A DNA stretch of 64,000 nucleotides from Amarobacillus sp046328225 (GTDB lineage Bacteria > Chloroflexota > Dehalococcoidia > Tepidiformales > Tepidiformaceae), in contig JAXLWZ010000007.1 of the NCBI GenBank assembly GCA_046328225.1, forward strand, positions 1 to 64,000, read 5' to 3'. The notes under the pieces were generated by a model. The model did no database searches. It saw only the letters and a program-made list of their open reading frames with translations, and had not been told where the DNA came from. The stretch's first letter is position 1; each line of letters opens with the position of its first letter. A program made the translations under genes and the position numbers. Positions 43,726-51,860 of this stretch are shown piece after piece.

Positions 43726-44601
43726 TCAGCGCCAGGCGGTGTCGTCCTCGGCGGCCGGGGGGTGGGCGGCGGTGTGCTTGACGAAGGTCTGGCCTTCGAG
43801 GAACCAGCGGCGGTCCTCGAAGGCGCGGCGGAGGTGTTCGAGCGCGGGCGTGGCATCGAGCGCGACGGTGAGGGCGCCGTCGGTCTCGGCGTGGAGGGCG
43901 GCGCGTTCGGCCATCCACACCTCGAGGCCGCGGCCCGCGTAGCCCGGCGCGACCACGGGCGGGCGCACGCGCGCGAGCCCGCGGCCGTTTTCGCGCACGG
44001 AGACGGCGCCAACGACGCGGTCGCCATCGGCGAGGACGAACCAGCCCGGGCGGCGCCCCTGGGTAAAGGGCCAGGGGTCCTCGCCGGTGAGGGCGGCGAT
44101 GGCATCGGCGTCCTCGCGGCGCTGTTCGCGCACGGTGAGGAGCGGCAGGCGGCGCTCCATCGTGACCATGAGCGGACCGCCAGAAACGGCCGGGGCGCGC
44201 CCCACGGGGGTGTAGCCATGGCGGCGAAAGAGGTCCTCCAGCAGGGTGCCGTCGGGCGCGGCGATGCGCGCGTAGCGGATGCCGTGCTCTTGCAGCGTGC
44301 GTTCGACGCCGCGCAGGAGGGCGCGCCCGGCGCCGGGGATGCCCGAGGCGAGGAGGTCGATGGTGGCGATACCGTCCTCGGCGCGCCAGCGGGCGACGGC
44401 GGCGAGCCTTCGGCCGGCATCGGCGACGAGCAGCCGGTGGCCGGTCTGGGCGAGCAGGGCGAGGCCGCGGGCGGCGGCTTCGGCGGCCTCGGGGTATTCG
44501 GATTCGCTCCCCGCGAAGGCGGCGCGAAGGATGGCGTCGCCGGCCGGGGCATCCTCCGCGGCGAAACCCCGGACGATGAAATCGCCGCCGCGCAGGGTCA
44601 T
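43726..44601 (-). CDS. GNAT family N-acetyltransferase, possibly two domains
   Basis: A 291-residue protein with features of two GNAT folds. The first half has IVRGFAAEDAPAGDAILRAAFAG, HRLLVADAGRRLAAVARW and ARIAAPDGTLLEDLFRRHGY. The second has LTVREQRREDADAIAALTGE, GWFVLADGDRVVGAVSV and VVAPGYAGRGLEVWM. It overlaps the VOC gene by ATGA, so the two are translationally coupled. Substrate unknown. Confidence 0.82.
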   Translation of the reverse strand: MTLRGGDFIVRGFAAEDAPAGDAILRAAFAGSESEYPEAAEAAARGLALLAQTGHRLLVADAGRRLAAVARWRAEDGIATIDLLASGIPGAGRALLRGVERTLQEHGIRYARIAAPDGTLLEDLFRRHGYTPVGRAPAVSGGPLMVTMERRLPLLTVREQRREDADAIAALTGEDPWPFTQGRRPGWFVLADGDRVVGAVSVRENGRGLARVRPPVVAPGYAGRGLEVWMAERAALHAETDGALTVALDATPALEHLRRAFEDRRWFLEGQTFVKHTAAHPPAAEDDTAWR

Positions 44602-44960
44602 CCCACCACCGGTTCGAGGAATTCGATGCGGTTACCGAAGGGGTCGAAGGCGTAGAAGCGGCGGTAGCCGGGGAGTTCGCGGTCAAGCTGGATGCGCACG
44701 TTCGCGGCCTCGAGGCGGGCGCGGAGGGCATCGAGTTCGTCCGTGAGGAGGGCCGGGTGGCGCTTGCTCACGGCGACGGTCTCTTCGACCCCGCAGTGGA
44801 TCTCCTGGGAGCCGCAGCGGAACCAGCAGCCGCCACGGTCGGCGAGGGTCGCGGGCTTGGGCACTTCGGGCAGCCCGAGGAGGGCGCCGTAGAAGGCACG
44901 GGCCGTGTCCTCGCCGCCGGGGGTAATCGCGACCTGGACGTGCGCGATGCCATGGATCAT
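44598..44960 (-). CDS. VOC superfamily (glyoxalase-like) protein
   Basis: A 120-residue single VOC domain starting at ATG 44960 (MIHGIAHVQVAIT). Two beta-alpha-beta-beta-beta modules are visible. Likely metal ligands are His7 (GIAHVQV), a mid-chain Glu (CGSQEIHCGVEE) and the terminal Glu in DPFGNRIEFLEP. The DPFGNRIE end is a family hallmark. It is coupled to the GNAT gene by a four-base overlap. The substrate cannot be inferred. Confidence 0.85.
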   Translation of the reverse strand: MIHGIAHVQVAITPGGEDTARAFYGALLGLPEVPKPATLADRGGCWFRCGSQEIHCGVEETVAVSKRHPALLTDELDALRARLEAANVRIQLDRELPGYRRFYAFDPFGNRIEFLEPVVG

Positions 44961-44974
44961 GGAATCAGTGTACG

Positions 44975-45020
44975 AGTTCCCGGTTCCCAGTTCCCGGTTC
45001 CCAGGCGTGCTGAGTGCTTG
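44975..45020. repeat. dispersed TTCCCGGTTCCCAG repeat module
   Basis: GAGTTCCCGGTTCCCAGTTC and GTGCTGAGTGCTTG occur between the divergent VOC and molybdenum-hydroxylase genes. Same modules as at 6.0, 18.5, 26.1 and 63.2 kb. Confidence 0.6.
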
Positions 45021-45073
45021 CGCGGGGTGGGTAGAATCGCGGCACACACTCTTTTTCGTTGAGGTTCCCCAGA

Positions 45074-47368
45074 TTGACGACGGTTGAACGGCCGCCCTAT
45101 CGCATCGTGGGCACGCGGCCTATCCGGCATGACGGCATCGACAAGGTGACGGGGCGGGCGAAGTACGCGAACGACGTACAGATTCCCGGGCACCTGCACG
45201 CGCGCTTCCTGCGTTCGCCGCACGCGCACGCGCGCATCCTTTCGATCGATACGAGCAGGGCGGAGGCGCTGCCCGGGGTGTTCGCGGTGGTGACGGGGAA
45301 GGATTTCCCGGAGGTCTCGGCGGTGCTGCGCGAGCAGACCGAGGGGGCGATGGCGAACATGGGGCTGCTGAGCCGCCACATCATGGCGCGCGACAAGGCG
45401 TGGTTCCGGGGGCACGCGGTGGCGGCGGTGGCGGCGGATTCGCCACACCGCGCGGAGGAGGCGCTGAAGCTCATCGACGTGCGCTACGAGGTGTTGCCGC
45501 CGGTGCTGGACGCGCTGGAGGCGATGAAGGCGGACGCGCCCATCGTCATCGACGGGCTGGTCACGAACACGAGCCGCACGACGCGCGCGGGCGGCATCCT
45601 CGGCCCGGGCGAGGATGGCCCGCAATCGAACATCGCGACGACCTTCGTGATGGAGCTGGGGGACCTCGCGAACGGCTTCGAGGAGGCGGACATCATCCTC
45701 GAGCGCGACTACCACACGACGGCGGCGCACCAGGGGTACATCGAACCGCAGGCGGCGACGGCGTTCTGGAGCACGGATCACCAGCTCACGATCTGGACCT
45801 CGACGCAGGGGCCGTTCGCGGTGCGCGATAACACGGCGGCCATCCTCAAGCTCTCGCCGGGGCAGGTGAAGGTGGTGCCCGCGGAGATCGGCGGCGGCTT
45901 CGGCGCGAAGCTGAACATCACGATCGAGCCGGTGGCGGCGTTGCTGGCGATGAAGTGCGGCCGCCCCGTGAAGCTCGCGGTGAGCCGCCTGGAGGTGTTC
46001 GAGGCGATGGGGCCGGCTTCGCCCGCGTACGTGCACCTGCGCATGGGCATCACGAACGAAGGGCGCATCACGGCGGCGGAAACGAAGCTCATCTTCGAGG
46101 CCGGCGCCATCCCGGGGTCGCCGGTGCCGGGTGCGGCGAACTGCATGTTCTCGCCGTACAACATCGCGAACGGGCGCATCGAGGGCATCGATGTGGTGGT
46201 GAACAAGCCGAAGACGCTCTCGTACCGGGCGCCGGGCGCGCCCTCGGGGGCGTACGCGGTCGAACAGATGCTGGACGAGTTCGCGGCGATGCTGGGCAAG
46301 GACCCGATCGAGCTGCGGCTGCTGAACGCGGCGCACGAAGGCGACCGGCGCATCAACGGTGTGGCCTGCGGTTCGATGGGCTTCCAGGAGACGCTGGAAG
46401 CGGCCGCGGCCACGGACCACTACCGTTCGCCGATCGAAGGGCCATGGCGCGGACGGGGCGTCGCGGCCGGGTTCTGGGGGAACGCGACGGGGCCGGCTTC
46501 GGTCATCGCCGGGCTGCTGCCGGACGGCCGCGTGAGCTACATCGAAGGGTCGGTTGACATCGGCGGGACGCGCACGACCGCGGCGATGATGTTCGCCGAG
46601 GCGGTGGGCATGCCGGTGACGGACGTGCGGCCCTCGGTGGCGGACACGGACTCCATCGGCTTCACCTCGAACACGGGCGGGAGCAGCGTGACCTTCAAGC
46701 AGGGGTGGGCGGCCTACGAAGCCGCGCAGGACCTCAAGCGCCAGCTCATCGAACGCGCGGCGAAGACGTGGGACGTCGCCATCGACCGCGTGCGCTACGA
46801 GGCCGGGGTCTGCACGAACCTTGACGACGAGACGAAGACGCTCACGACGAAGCAGATCGCGGCGCGCATGAACGGCACGGGCGGGCCGATCATCGGGCAT
46901 GCGACGGTGGTGCCGCGCGGCGTCGCGGGCGGCTTCGCGGTGCACATCGCGGATGTCGAGGTCGACCCGGCGACGGGGAAGGTGACGCTCGCGCGGTACA
47001 GCTGCGTGCAGGATGTGGGCACGGCGATTCATCCAAGTTATGTCGAGGGCCAGATGCAGGGCGGCGCTGCCCAGGGCATCGGCTGGGCGATCAACGAGGA
47101 GTACGTCTACAACGCGGAGGGGCGGATGGAGAACAGCAGCTTCCTCGATTACCGCATGCCCACGGCGCTCGACCTGCCTCCGATCGAGACGCACCTGGTG
47201 GAGGTGCCGAATCCGGGGCATCCGTTCGGGGTGCGGGGCGTGGGCGAGGCGGCGTTCGTGCCGCCGTTGCCGGCGATGGCGAACGCGGTCGCGCACGCGC
47301 TGGGCACGCGCATGTACGACCTGCCGATGAGCCCCCGGCGCGTGCTCGAAGCGCTCGCCCGGCAGTGA
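45074..47368 (+). CDS. xanthine dehydrogenase-family molybdenum-binding large subunit
   Basis: A 764-residue molybdopterin-binding subunit (CoxL/HcrA/XdhA type). The N-terminus RIVGTRPIRHDGIDKVTGRA, the pterin-contact EIGGGFGAKLNI, YRAPGAPSGAYAVEQM and the catalytic-glutamate segment GVGEAAFVPPLPAMANAVAHALG are present. Such enzymes hydroxylate purines, aldehydes or aromatic acyl-CoAs together with FAD and 2Fe-2S subunits, which are not in the window. TTG 45074 has GAGG nine bases upstream; an in-frame TTG at 45059 is an alternative. It is followed by a MoaD-like gene, supporting molybdenum cofactor use. Confidence 0.9.
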   Translation: MTTVERPPYRIVGTRPIRHDGIDKVTGRAKYANDVQIPGHLHARFLRSPHAHARILSIDTSRAEALPGVFAVVTGKDFPEVSAVLREQTEGAMANMGLLSRHIMARDKAWFRGHAVAAVAADSPHRAEEALKLIDVRYEVLPPVLDALEAMKADAPIVIDGLVTNTSRTTRAGGILGPGEDGPQSNIATTFVMELGDLANGFEEADIILERDYHTTAAHQGYIEPQAATAFWSTDHQLTIWTSTQGPFAVRDNTAAILKLSPGQVKVVPAEIGGGFGAKLNITIEPVAALLAMKCGRPVKLAVSRLEVFEAMGPASPAYVHLRMGITNEGRITAAETKLIFEAGAIPGSPVPGAANCMFSPYNIANGRIEGIDVVVNKPKTLSYRAPGAPSGAYAVEQMLDEFAAMLGKDPIELRLLNAAHEGDRRINGVACGSMGFQETLEAAAATDHYRSPIEGPWRGRGVAAGFWGNATGPASVIAGLLPDGRVSYIEGSVDIGGTRTTAAMMFAEAVGMPVTDVRPSVADTDSIGFTSNTGGSSVTFKQGWAAYEAAQDLKRQLIERAAKTWDVAIDRVRYEAGVCTNLDDETKTLTTKQIAARMNGTGGPIIGHATVVPRGVAGGFAVHIADVEVDPATGKVTLARYSCVQDVGTAIHPSYVEGQMQGGAAQGIGWAINEEYVYNAEGRMENSSFLDYRMPTALDLPPIETHLVEVPNPGHPFGVRGVGEAAFVPPLPAMANAVAHALGTRMYDLPMSPRRVLEALARQ

Positions 47369-47387
47369 TGCCCGCGCGGGGCCGGTG

Positions 47388-47648
47388 ATGGCGACGGTGT
47401 TCGTCTCGCAGGTGCTGCGCCCGTTCGTGCCCGGCCGTTCGGTGGAGGTGCCGGGCCGGACGGTCGGGCAGGTGGTGGAGGCGCTGGGCGCGCGCTACCC
47501 GGGCGTGATCGCGGTGCTGCTGGAGGATGGCGACCTGCGGCCGGGGGTCGCCGTCTCGGTGGGGGACCAGCTCGCGCAGGATGGGCTGCTGGAGCCGGTC
47601 GGCCCGGGCGACGAGGTGCACTTCCTGCCGGCGTTCGCGGGCGGGTGA
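47388..47648 (+). CDS. MoaD/ThiS family sulfur-carrier protein
   Basis: An 86-residue ubiquitin-like protein ending in FLPAFAGG; the C-terminal GG is the thiocarboxylation site. The QVVEALGARYPGV helix and GDEVHFLP strand are typical of MoaD-type proteins. It follows the molybdenum hydroxylase by 19 bases, with moaC nearby on the other strand, so a role in molybdopterin synthesis is more likely than thiazole synthesis. ATG 47388 is preceded directly by an in-frame GTG. Confidence 0.85.
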   Translation: MATVFVSQVLRPFVPGRSVEVPGRTVGQVVEALGARYPGVIAVLLEDGDLRPGVAVSVGDQLAQDGLLEPVGPGDEVHFLPAFAGG

Positions 47649-47651
47649 GAC

Positions 47652-47873
47652 CTACGCGGGTCCTTCCGAGGGTTCGATGTCCTCTTCGCTGATCACGCCA
47701 TCGCGGATGAGCTGGGGCTTGAGCTCTTCCCACGAGATGCGAGGCTCTGTTCGAGCGTCGGCCATCGCGCCCACGTCGTGAAGGTCCTCCATCAGCTGGT
47801 TGTACGCCTTGAGTGAGAGCACGACATGCGTGCGGCGTCCTCTGCTATCGATGATGTAACGCATCCCGGTCAT
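47652..47873 (-). CDS. small Phd/RelB-like antitoxin-type protein
   Basis: A 73-residue protein whose beta-strand start (MRYIIDSRGRRTHVVLSL), helix KAYNQLMEDLHDVGAMADAR and acidic C-terminus ISEEDIEPSEG follow the pattern of type II antitoxins of the Phd/YefM or RelB kind. No toxin (RelE/PIN/Doc) lies next to it: moaC is upstream and the MoaD gene is convergent. It is therefore an orphan antitoxin or a regulator derived from one. Confidence 0.6.
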   Translation of the reverse strand: MTGMRYIIDSRGRRTHVVLSLKAYNQLMEDLHDVGAMADARTEPRISWEELKPQLIRDGVISEEDIEPSEGPA

Positions 47874-47882
47874 GCCTGAAGT

Positions 47883-48374
47883 CTACTCCGCGCGCCAGTG
47901 GCCGGACTTGCCGCCGAGCTTTTCGAGCAGGCGGATGCCTTCGATGCGCATGCCCCGGTCCACGGCCTTGCACATGTCGTAGACCGTGAGGGCGGCGACG
48001 GAGACGGCCGTCAGCGCCTCCATCTCGACGCCCGTCTTGCCCGTGGTCTTGACGCGCGCGGTGATGCGCAGGGTGTCTTCGCCTTCGGGCGCAAGATCGA
48101 GGATGACGCCCGTGATGGGGAGCGGGTGGCACATGGGCACGAGGTCGCTGGTGCGCTTGGTGGCCATGATCCCGGCCACGCGCGCGACGGCGAGGACGTC
48201 GCCCTTGGGCATGCCGCCGGACTGGATGAGCGCGAGCGTCGCGGGCTGCATCACGACGCGGCCCTCGGCCTCGGCTTCGCGGGCGGTGTCGGCTTTCGCC
48301 GAGACATCGACCATGCGGGCTGCGCCCGAGGCATCGAGGTGGGTGAGGCCGCCGGGGTGTTCCTCAGGATCCAT
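47883..48374 (-). CDS. moaC: cyclic pyranopterin monophosphate synthase
   Basis: MoaC forms cyclic pyranopterin monophosphate in molybdenum cofactor synthesis. The 163-residue protein has MVDVSAKADTAREA, GDVLAVARVAGIMATKRTSD, LVPMCHPLPITGV and GKTGVEMEALTAVSVAALTV followed by YDMCKAVD, all family hallmarks. ATG 48374 lies inside the 3' end of a small membrane-protein gene. No moaA is adjacent. Its closeness to a molybdenum hydroxylase and MoaD-like gene points to a shared function. Confidence 0.95.
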   Translation of the reverse strand: MDPEEHPGGLTHLDASGAARMVDVSAKADTAREAEAEGRVVMQPATLALIQSGGMPKGDVLAVARVAGIMATKRTSDLVPMCHPLPITGVILDLAPEGEDTLRITARVKTTGKTGVEMEALTAVSVAALTVYDMCKAVDRGMRIEGIRLLEKLGGKSGHWRAE

Positions 48375-48582
48375 GGTGGCGCCTCCACATGAGCGTTTCG
48401 TAGCCGTAGATGAGCCCATAGGCGAAGCCGCCCATGAACAGCCCGCCGGGAACGCCGAGCCAGGGCGAGACCCACGTATCGGTCGCGATGATGCCGATGC
48501 CGGTGCCGGCGAGGAAGCCCATGAAGGCCTCGCGGCGGCGGGCGGCCTCGAACCGGTCGCGGAGGGGGTGGCGGGGGCTCAT
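48364..48582 (-). CDS. small two-helix membrane protein
   Basis: A 72-residue protein starting at ATG 48582. A basic N-terminus (MSPRHPLRDRFEAARRREAF) is followed by two hydrophobic segments (MGFLAGTGIGIIATDTW and VPGGLFMGGFAYGLIYGYET) and ends RRHHGS. Its 3' end overlaps the start of moaC by 11 bases, indicating a common transcript. Divergent from the thiolase-like gene. Function unknown. Confidence 0.6.
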   Translation of the reverse strand: MSPRHPLRDRFEAARRREAFMGFLAGTGIGIIATDTWVSPWLGVPGGLFMGGFAYGLIYGYETLMWRRHHGS

Positions 48583-48666
48583 GGGGCCAGTATACGAAGG
48601 GTGGCCGCGCGCGCCGCGTGAGCACGTTCGCGGTCGCTCGCCTATCCTCCGGGCTGGAGGACGCCG

Positions 48667-49860
48667 ATGACGCTGCGCGGCAAGACGGCAATCGTGGGCG
48701 TGGCCGAATACCGCCCCACGCGCTACACGGAGGGCGCGACCACGCTGGGCATGCTCGCGGATGTGGCGATGCGCGCCATCGCCGACGCGGGGCTCGAACC
48801 GGCGGAGGTCGACGGGCTGCTCACGGCGAGCTTCGCGGAAGCGCCCTTCATGGCCCCCGCCACCGTCGTCGAGTACATGGGGCTCGATGTGCACTACTCC
48901 GGCGTGGTCGACCTCGGTGGGGCGACGGGCGCGGGGATGGTGGCGCGCGCGGCGGCGGCGATCGCGGCCGGGCTGTGCGAAACCGTCGTCTGCACGACGG
49001 CGGCGCGGCGCGAACGGCGCACGACGGGCGGGCAGCGCGGCTCCGCGAGCTCGGGCTTCGCCGGGCGGCGGGTCGATCGCACGCCGGAATCGGAGTTCGA
49101 GACACCCTTCGGCGCGATCGGCGCGAACTACGGCTACGCGATGATCGCGAACCGCTACCGGCACGAATACGGCGTGACGCCCGAGCAGCTGGCGAAGATC
49201 GCGGTCGCGCAGCGGTACAACGCCTGCCACAACCCGGACGCGCTCTTCTTCGGGCAGCCGATCTCGGTCGAGGATGTGCTCGCGTCGCCGGTGATCGTGG
49301 ACCCGCTGCACCTGCTCGAAATCGTGATGCCGGCGGCGGGCGCGGCGGCGGTGGTGGTCACGAGCGCGCGCAAGGCGAAGCGGCTGAAGCAGCGCCCGGC
49401 GTACGTGCTCGGGGCGGGCGAACACACCACGCACCGCGGCATCACCTACGCGCCCAGCCTCACGAACACGGCGATCAAGGCGGCGGCCGATGGCGCGTTC
49501 GCGATGGCGGGCGTACGCCGCAAGGATATCGACCTCGCGAGCCTCTACGACTGCTACACGATCACGGTACTGCTGACGCTGGAGGACGCGGGCTTCGCGA
49601 AAAAGGGCCAGGGCGGCGCCTTCATCGACGGCCACAACCTGCAGTTCGATGGCGACTTCCCGCTCAACCCGCACGGTGGGCAGCTCTCGTTCGGGCAGGC
49701 GGGCATCGCGGGCGGGATGTCGCATGTGACGGAGGCCGCCCGCCAGGTGATGGGCCGCGCGCAGGGGCGGCAGGTGCGCAAATGCGAGACCGCCTTCGTG
49801 AACGGCAACGGCGGCATCATGAGCGAGCAGGTTTCGCTCATCCTGGGGAGGGACCGCTGA
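48667..49860 (+). CDS. thiolase-like protein lacking catalytic Cys and His (aldolase candidate)
   Basis: A 397-residue protein of the SCP2-type thiolase fold. At the position of the thiolase nucleophile (normally C-A-S-G) it has VDLGGATGAGMVA. The GHP histidine segment is replaced by LSFGQAGIAGGMSH, so normal thiolase chemistry is not expected. The ending NGNGGIMSEQVSLILG and partner gene (DUF35, overlapping by one base) match Ltp2-type retro-aldolases of steroid side-chain breakdown. Those work as complexes with DUF35 proteins and use tyrosines; DLASLYDCYTITV offers two. This assignment is inference from motif loss and context; the substrate is unknown. Confidence 0.85.
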   Translation: MTLRGKTAIVGVAEYRPTRYTEGATTLGMLADVAMRAIADAGLEPAEVDGLLTASFAEAPFMAPATVVEYMGLDVHYSGVVDLGGATGAGMVARAAAAIAAGLCETVVCTTAARRERRTTGGQRGSASSGFAGRRVDRTPESEFETPFGAIGANYGYAMIANRYRHEYGVTPEQLAKIAVAQRYNACHNPDALFFGQPISVEDVLASPVIVDPLHLLEIVMPAAGAAAVVVTSARKAKRLKQRPAYVLGAGEHTTHRGITYAPSLTNTAIKAAADGAFAMAGVRRKDIDLASLYDCYTITVLLTLEDAGFAKKGQGGAFIDGHNLQFDGDFPLNPHGGQLSFGQAGIAGGMSHVTEAARQVMGRAQGRQVRKCETAFVNGNGGIMSEQVSLILGRDR

Positions 49861-50303
49861 TGCCAGGAGAGCTTTCGCCGCGAACGCCGTACGCGAAGCC
49901 GCTGCCAGAGCCGAACCCGGTGACGCAGCCGTTCTGGGATGCCGCGAAGGAGCATCGCCTCTGCCTGCAGCGGTCGCGAAAGACGGGCCAGTTCGTGCAT
50001 TACCCGCGCGCGGTCTCGCCCTTCGGCGCGAACGACGAGCTCGCGTGGGAGGACGTCTCCGGGCGCGGGCATGTCTGGAGCTACACGGTCGCGCGGCGGG
50101 CGACGGCGCCGGCTTTCGAAGGCGATGTCCCGTACGTGATCGCGATCGTCGAGCTGGAGGAAGGGCCGCACCTGACGGCGAACATCATCGAGTGCGACCC
50201 GGACACCGTGCGCGTGGGGTTGCCCGTGGAGGCCGCCTTCGTGGACGTGACGCCCGAGGTCACCCTCGTGCAGTTCCGGCCACGGAGTGCGCCCGCGGAG
50301 TGA
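49860..50303 (+). CDS. DUF35 OB-fold protein with eroded zinc ribbon
   Basis: A 147-residue partner of the thiolase-like protein; its ATG overlaps the upstream TGA. The N-terminal helix reads NPVTQPFWDAAKEHRLCLQR, where the family normally has a four-Cys zinc ribbon. Here RSRKTGQFVHYPRAVSPF keeps only the surrounding residues (Q/R, FVHYPR) and lacks the cysteines. The OB fold follows (GRGHVWSYTVARRATAPAF, PYVIAIVELEEGPHLTANII). DUF35 proteins act with thiolase-like enzymes as acyl-CoA chaperones. The Nudix gene overlaps its stop by GTGA. Confidence 0.9.
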   Translation: MPGELSPRTPYAKPLPEPNPVTQPFWDAAKEHRLCLQRSRKTGQFVHYPRAVSPFGANDELAWEDVSGRGHVWSYTVARRATAPAFEGDVPYVIAIVELEEGPHLTANIIECDPDTVRVGLPVEAAFVDVTPEVTLVQFRPRSAPAE

Positions 50304-50848
50304 ACGCGATCCCGCCTTCGCCATCGGGTCCGGGGACGCCGCCGCTGCAGCGCACGACGTTGCTGTTCGCGCTGCGCGAGGGCGAGGTGCTGCTGGGGAT
50401 GAAGCGCCGCGGGCTCGGCAAGGGACTCTGGAACGGCGCCGGCGGCAAGCTCGCGGCTGGTGAGACGCACGCCGCGGCGGCCATCCGCGAAACGCACGAG
50501 GAGTTCGGCATCATCCCGGCGGAGGTGACGGCCGTGGGCGTGCTCCGTTTCCACTTCGCGGCCGGTGGCGGAAAAGCCGCGTGGGACCAGGAGTGCGTGG
50601 TGTTCACCGCGTGCGAATGGAGCGGCGAGCCCTCTGAAAGCGAGGAGATGACGCCCGCGTGGTTCGCGAACGACGCCATCCCCTTCGACCAGATGTGGGC
50701 GGACGACCGGATCTGGTTCCCGCTGCTGTTCGCGGGCGCGGAGTTCTTCGGCGACATCGACTTCGCGGCGGACGAGACGATGGTGGGCGAGCCACGGATC
50801 GCGGCGCTGCCGCCGGGCACGGTCGCGCGCTACCTCGCCGGGGGCTGA
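50300..50848 (+). CDS. Nudix hydrolase, MTH1-like
   Basis: A 182-residue Nudix protein starting at GTG 50300, overlapping the DUF35 stop. The Nudix box runs 49-71 (GKLAAGETHAAAAIRETHEE, then FGI), with RGLGKGLWNGAGGK just before it, as in 8-oxo-dGTP diphosphatases of the human MTH1 group. LLFALREGEVLLGMKRRG gives the N-terminal strand. The role would be sanitising oxidised nucleotides. Its overlap with the thiolase/DUF35 pair suggests cotranscription without obvious shared function. Confidence 0.92.
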   Translation: MNAIPPSPSGPGTPPLQRTTLLFALREGEVLLGMKRRGLGKGLWNGAGGKLAAGETHAAAAIRETHEEFGIIPAEVTAVGVLRFHFAAGGGKAAWDQECVVFTACEWSGEPSESEEMTPAWFANDAIPFDQMWADDRIWFPLLFAGAEFFGDIDFAADETMVGEPRIAALPPGTVARYLAGG

Positions 50849-50877
50849 GGCTCGCCCGCTTCCCGTACACTGGCGCG

Positions 50878-51657
50878 GTGATCGACCCCGTGGAGCACAA
50901 CCGCGCCGCCTGGGACCGCCAGGTCGCCGAAGGGAACGAATGGACGGTGCCGGTGGGGCCGGAGGTCATCGCCCGGGCGCGCGCGGGGGAGTGGTCGATC
51001 GTGCTCATCGGGCATGAGCCGGTGCCGCGCGACTGGTTCCCCGCGGAGCTGCGCGGGTGCGATGTGCTGGCGCTGGCATCGGGCGGGGGGCAACAGGGTC
51101 CGGTGCTCGCGGCGGCGGGCGCGAACGTCACGGTGCTCGACAATTCGCCGGCGCAGCTCGCGCAGGATGCGATGGTGGCGGCGCGCGATGGGCTCGCGAT
51201 TCGCACCGTGCAGGGCGACATGCGCGACCTCTCGGCGTTCGCGGACGGCAGCTTCGACATGGTCTTCCACCCCTGCTCGAACAGCTTCTGCCCGGAGGTG
51301 GAGCCGGTCTGGCGCGAGTGTTACCGCGTGCTACGGCCGGGCGGGCTGCTGCTCGCGGGCTTCGTGAACCCGGACCTCTACCTCTTCGACGACGCGGGGC
51401 TCGAGGACGGGCGGCTGGTCGTACGGCACCGGCTGCCGTATTCGGACCTGACGCATCTCGCGCCGGGGGAGCACGAGGCCCTGAACGGCCCGGGCGCGCC
51501 GCTGCAGTACAGCCACACGATGGCGGAGCAGGTCGGCGGCCAGCTGCGGGCGGGGTTCGTCATCACGCGGTTCGCCGAGGCGCCGATGCACGCGGGCGCG
51601 ACGGCGGAGTACATGCCGGGCTACTTCGCGACGGCGGCGATGAAGGCGGGCGGCTGA
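50878..51657 (+). CDS. class I SAM-dependent methyltransferase
   Basis: A 259-residue protein starting at GTG 50878 (MIDPVEHNRAAWDRQVAEGN). Motif I is the variant VLALASGGGQQGPVLAA (LASGGGQQG in place of DxGxGxG), with TVLDNSPAQLAQD after it. FADGSFDMVFHPCSNSF is motif post-II. This variant group is widespread in bacteria with unknown acceptors. The B12 riboswitch begins about 40 bases downstream. Confidence 0.85.
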   Translation: MIDPVEHNRAAWDRQVAEGNEWTVPVGPEVIARARAGEWSIVLIGHEPVPRDWFPAELRGCDVLALASGGGQQGPVLAAAGANVTVLDNSPAQLAQDAMVAARDGLAIRTVQGDMRDLSAFADGSFDMVFHPCSNSFCPEVEPVWRECYRVLRPGGLLLAGFVNPDLYLFDDAGLEDGRLVVRHRLPYSDLTHLAPGEHEALNGPGAPLQYSHTMAEQVGGQLRAGFVITRFAEAPMHAGATAEYMPGYFATAAMKAGG

Positions 51658-51694
51658 TTCGCTGATTGCCGCCCACGGCGGGCACGACTACGCT

Positions 51695-51860
51695 AGCCGG
51701 GCCGGGAGGTTCGCCGCCCCGGGCGCACGTTTCGTTCGCACACAAGACGAGGGAACCAGCGGGCAAGCCGGTACAAGGCCGGCGCTGTCGCGCAACTGTA
51801 TGCCCCATCCGGGGTGAGCCAGAAAACCGCCTCCCTCCCGACCGTTGAGCCTTCGCGGAA
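51695..51860 (+). promoter_or_regulatory. cobalamin riboswitch upstream of B12 operon
   Basis: Core elements of the AdoCbl riboswitch are in order: GAGGGAACC (51749-51757), then GCCGGTACAAGGCC, the B12 box GCCGGCGCTGTCGCGCAACT (51779-51798), and TGAGCCAGAAAACC (51814-51828). It lies about 120-280 bases before btuF. By analogy, high cobalamin would lower expression of the transport and salvage genes. No T-run terminator is seen between it and btuF, so translational control is plausible. Confidence 0.92.

Noticed and set aside
44957..47296. Long minus-strand open frame opposite the molybdenum hydroxylase
   Set aside because: Low-complexity Arg/His-rich translation; antisense shadow.
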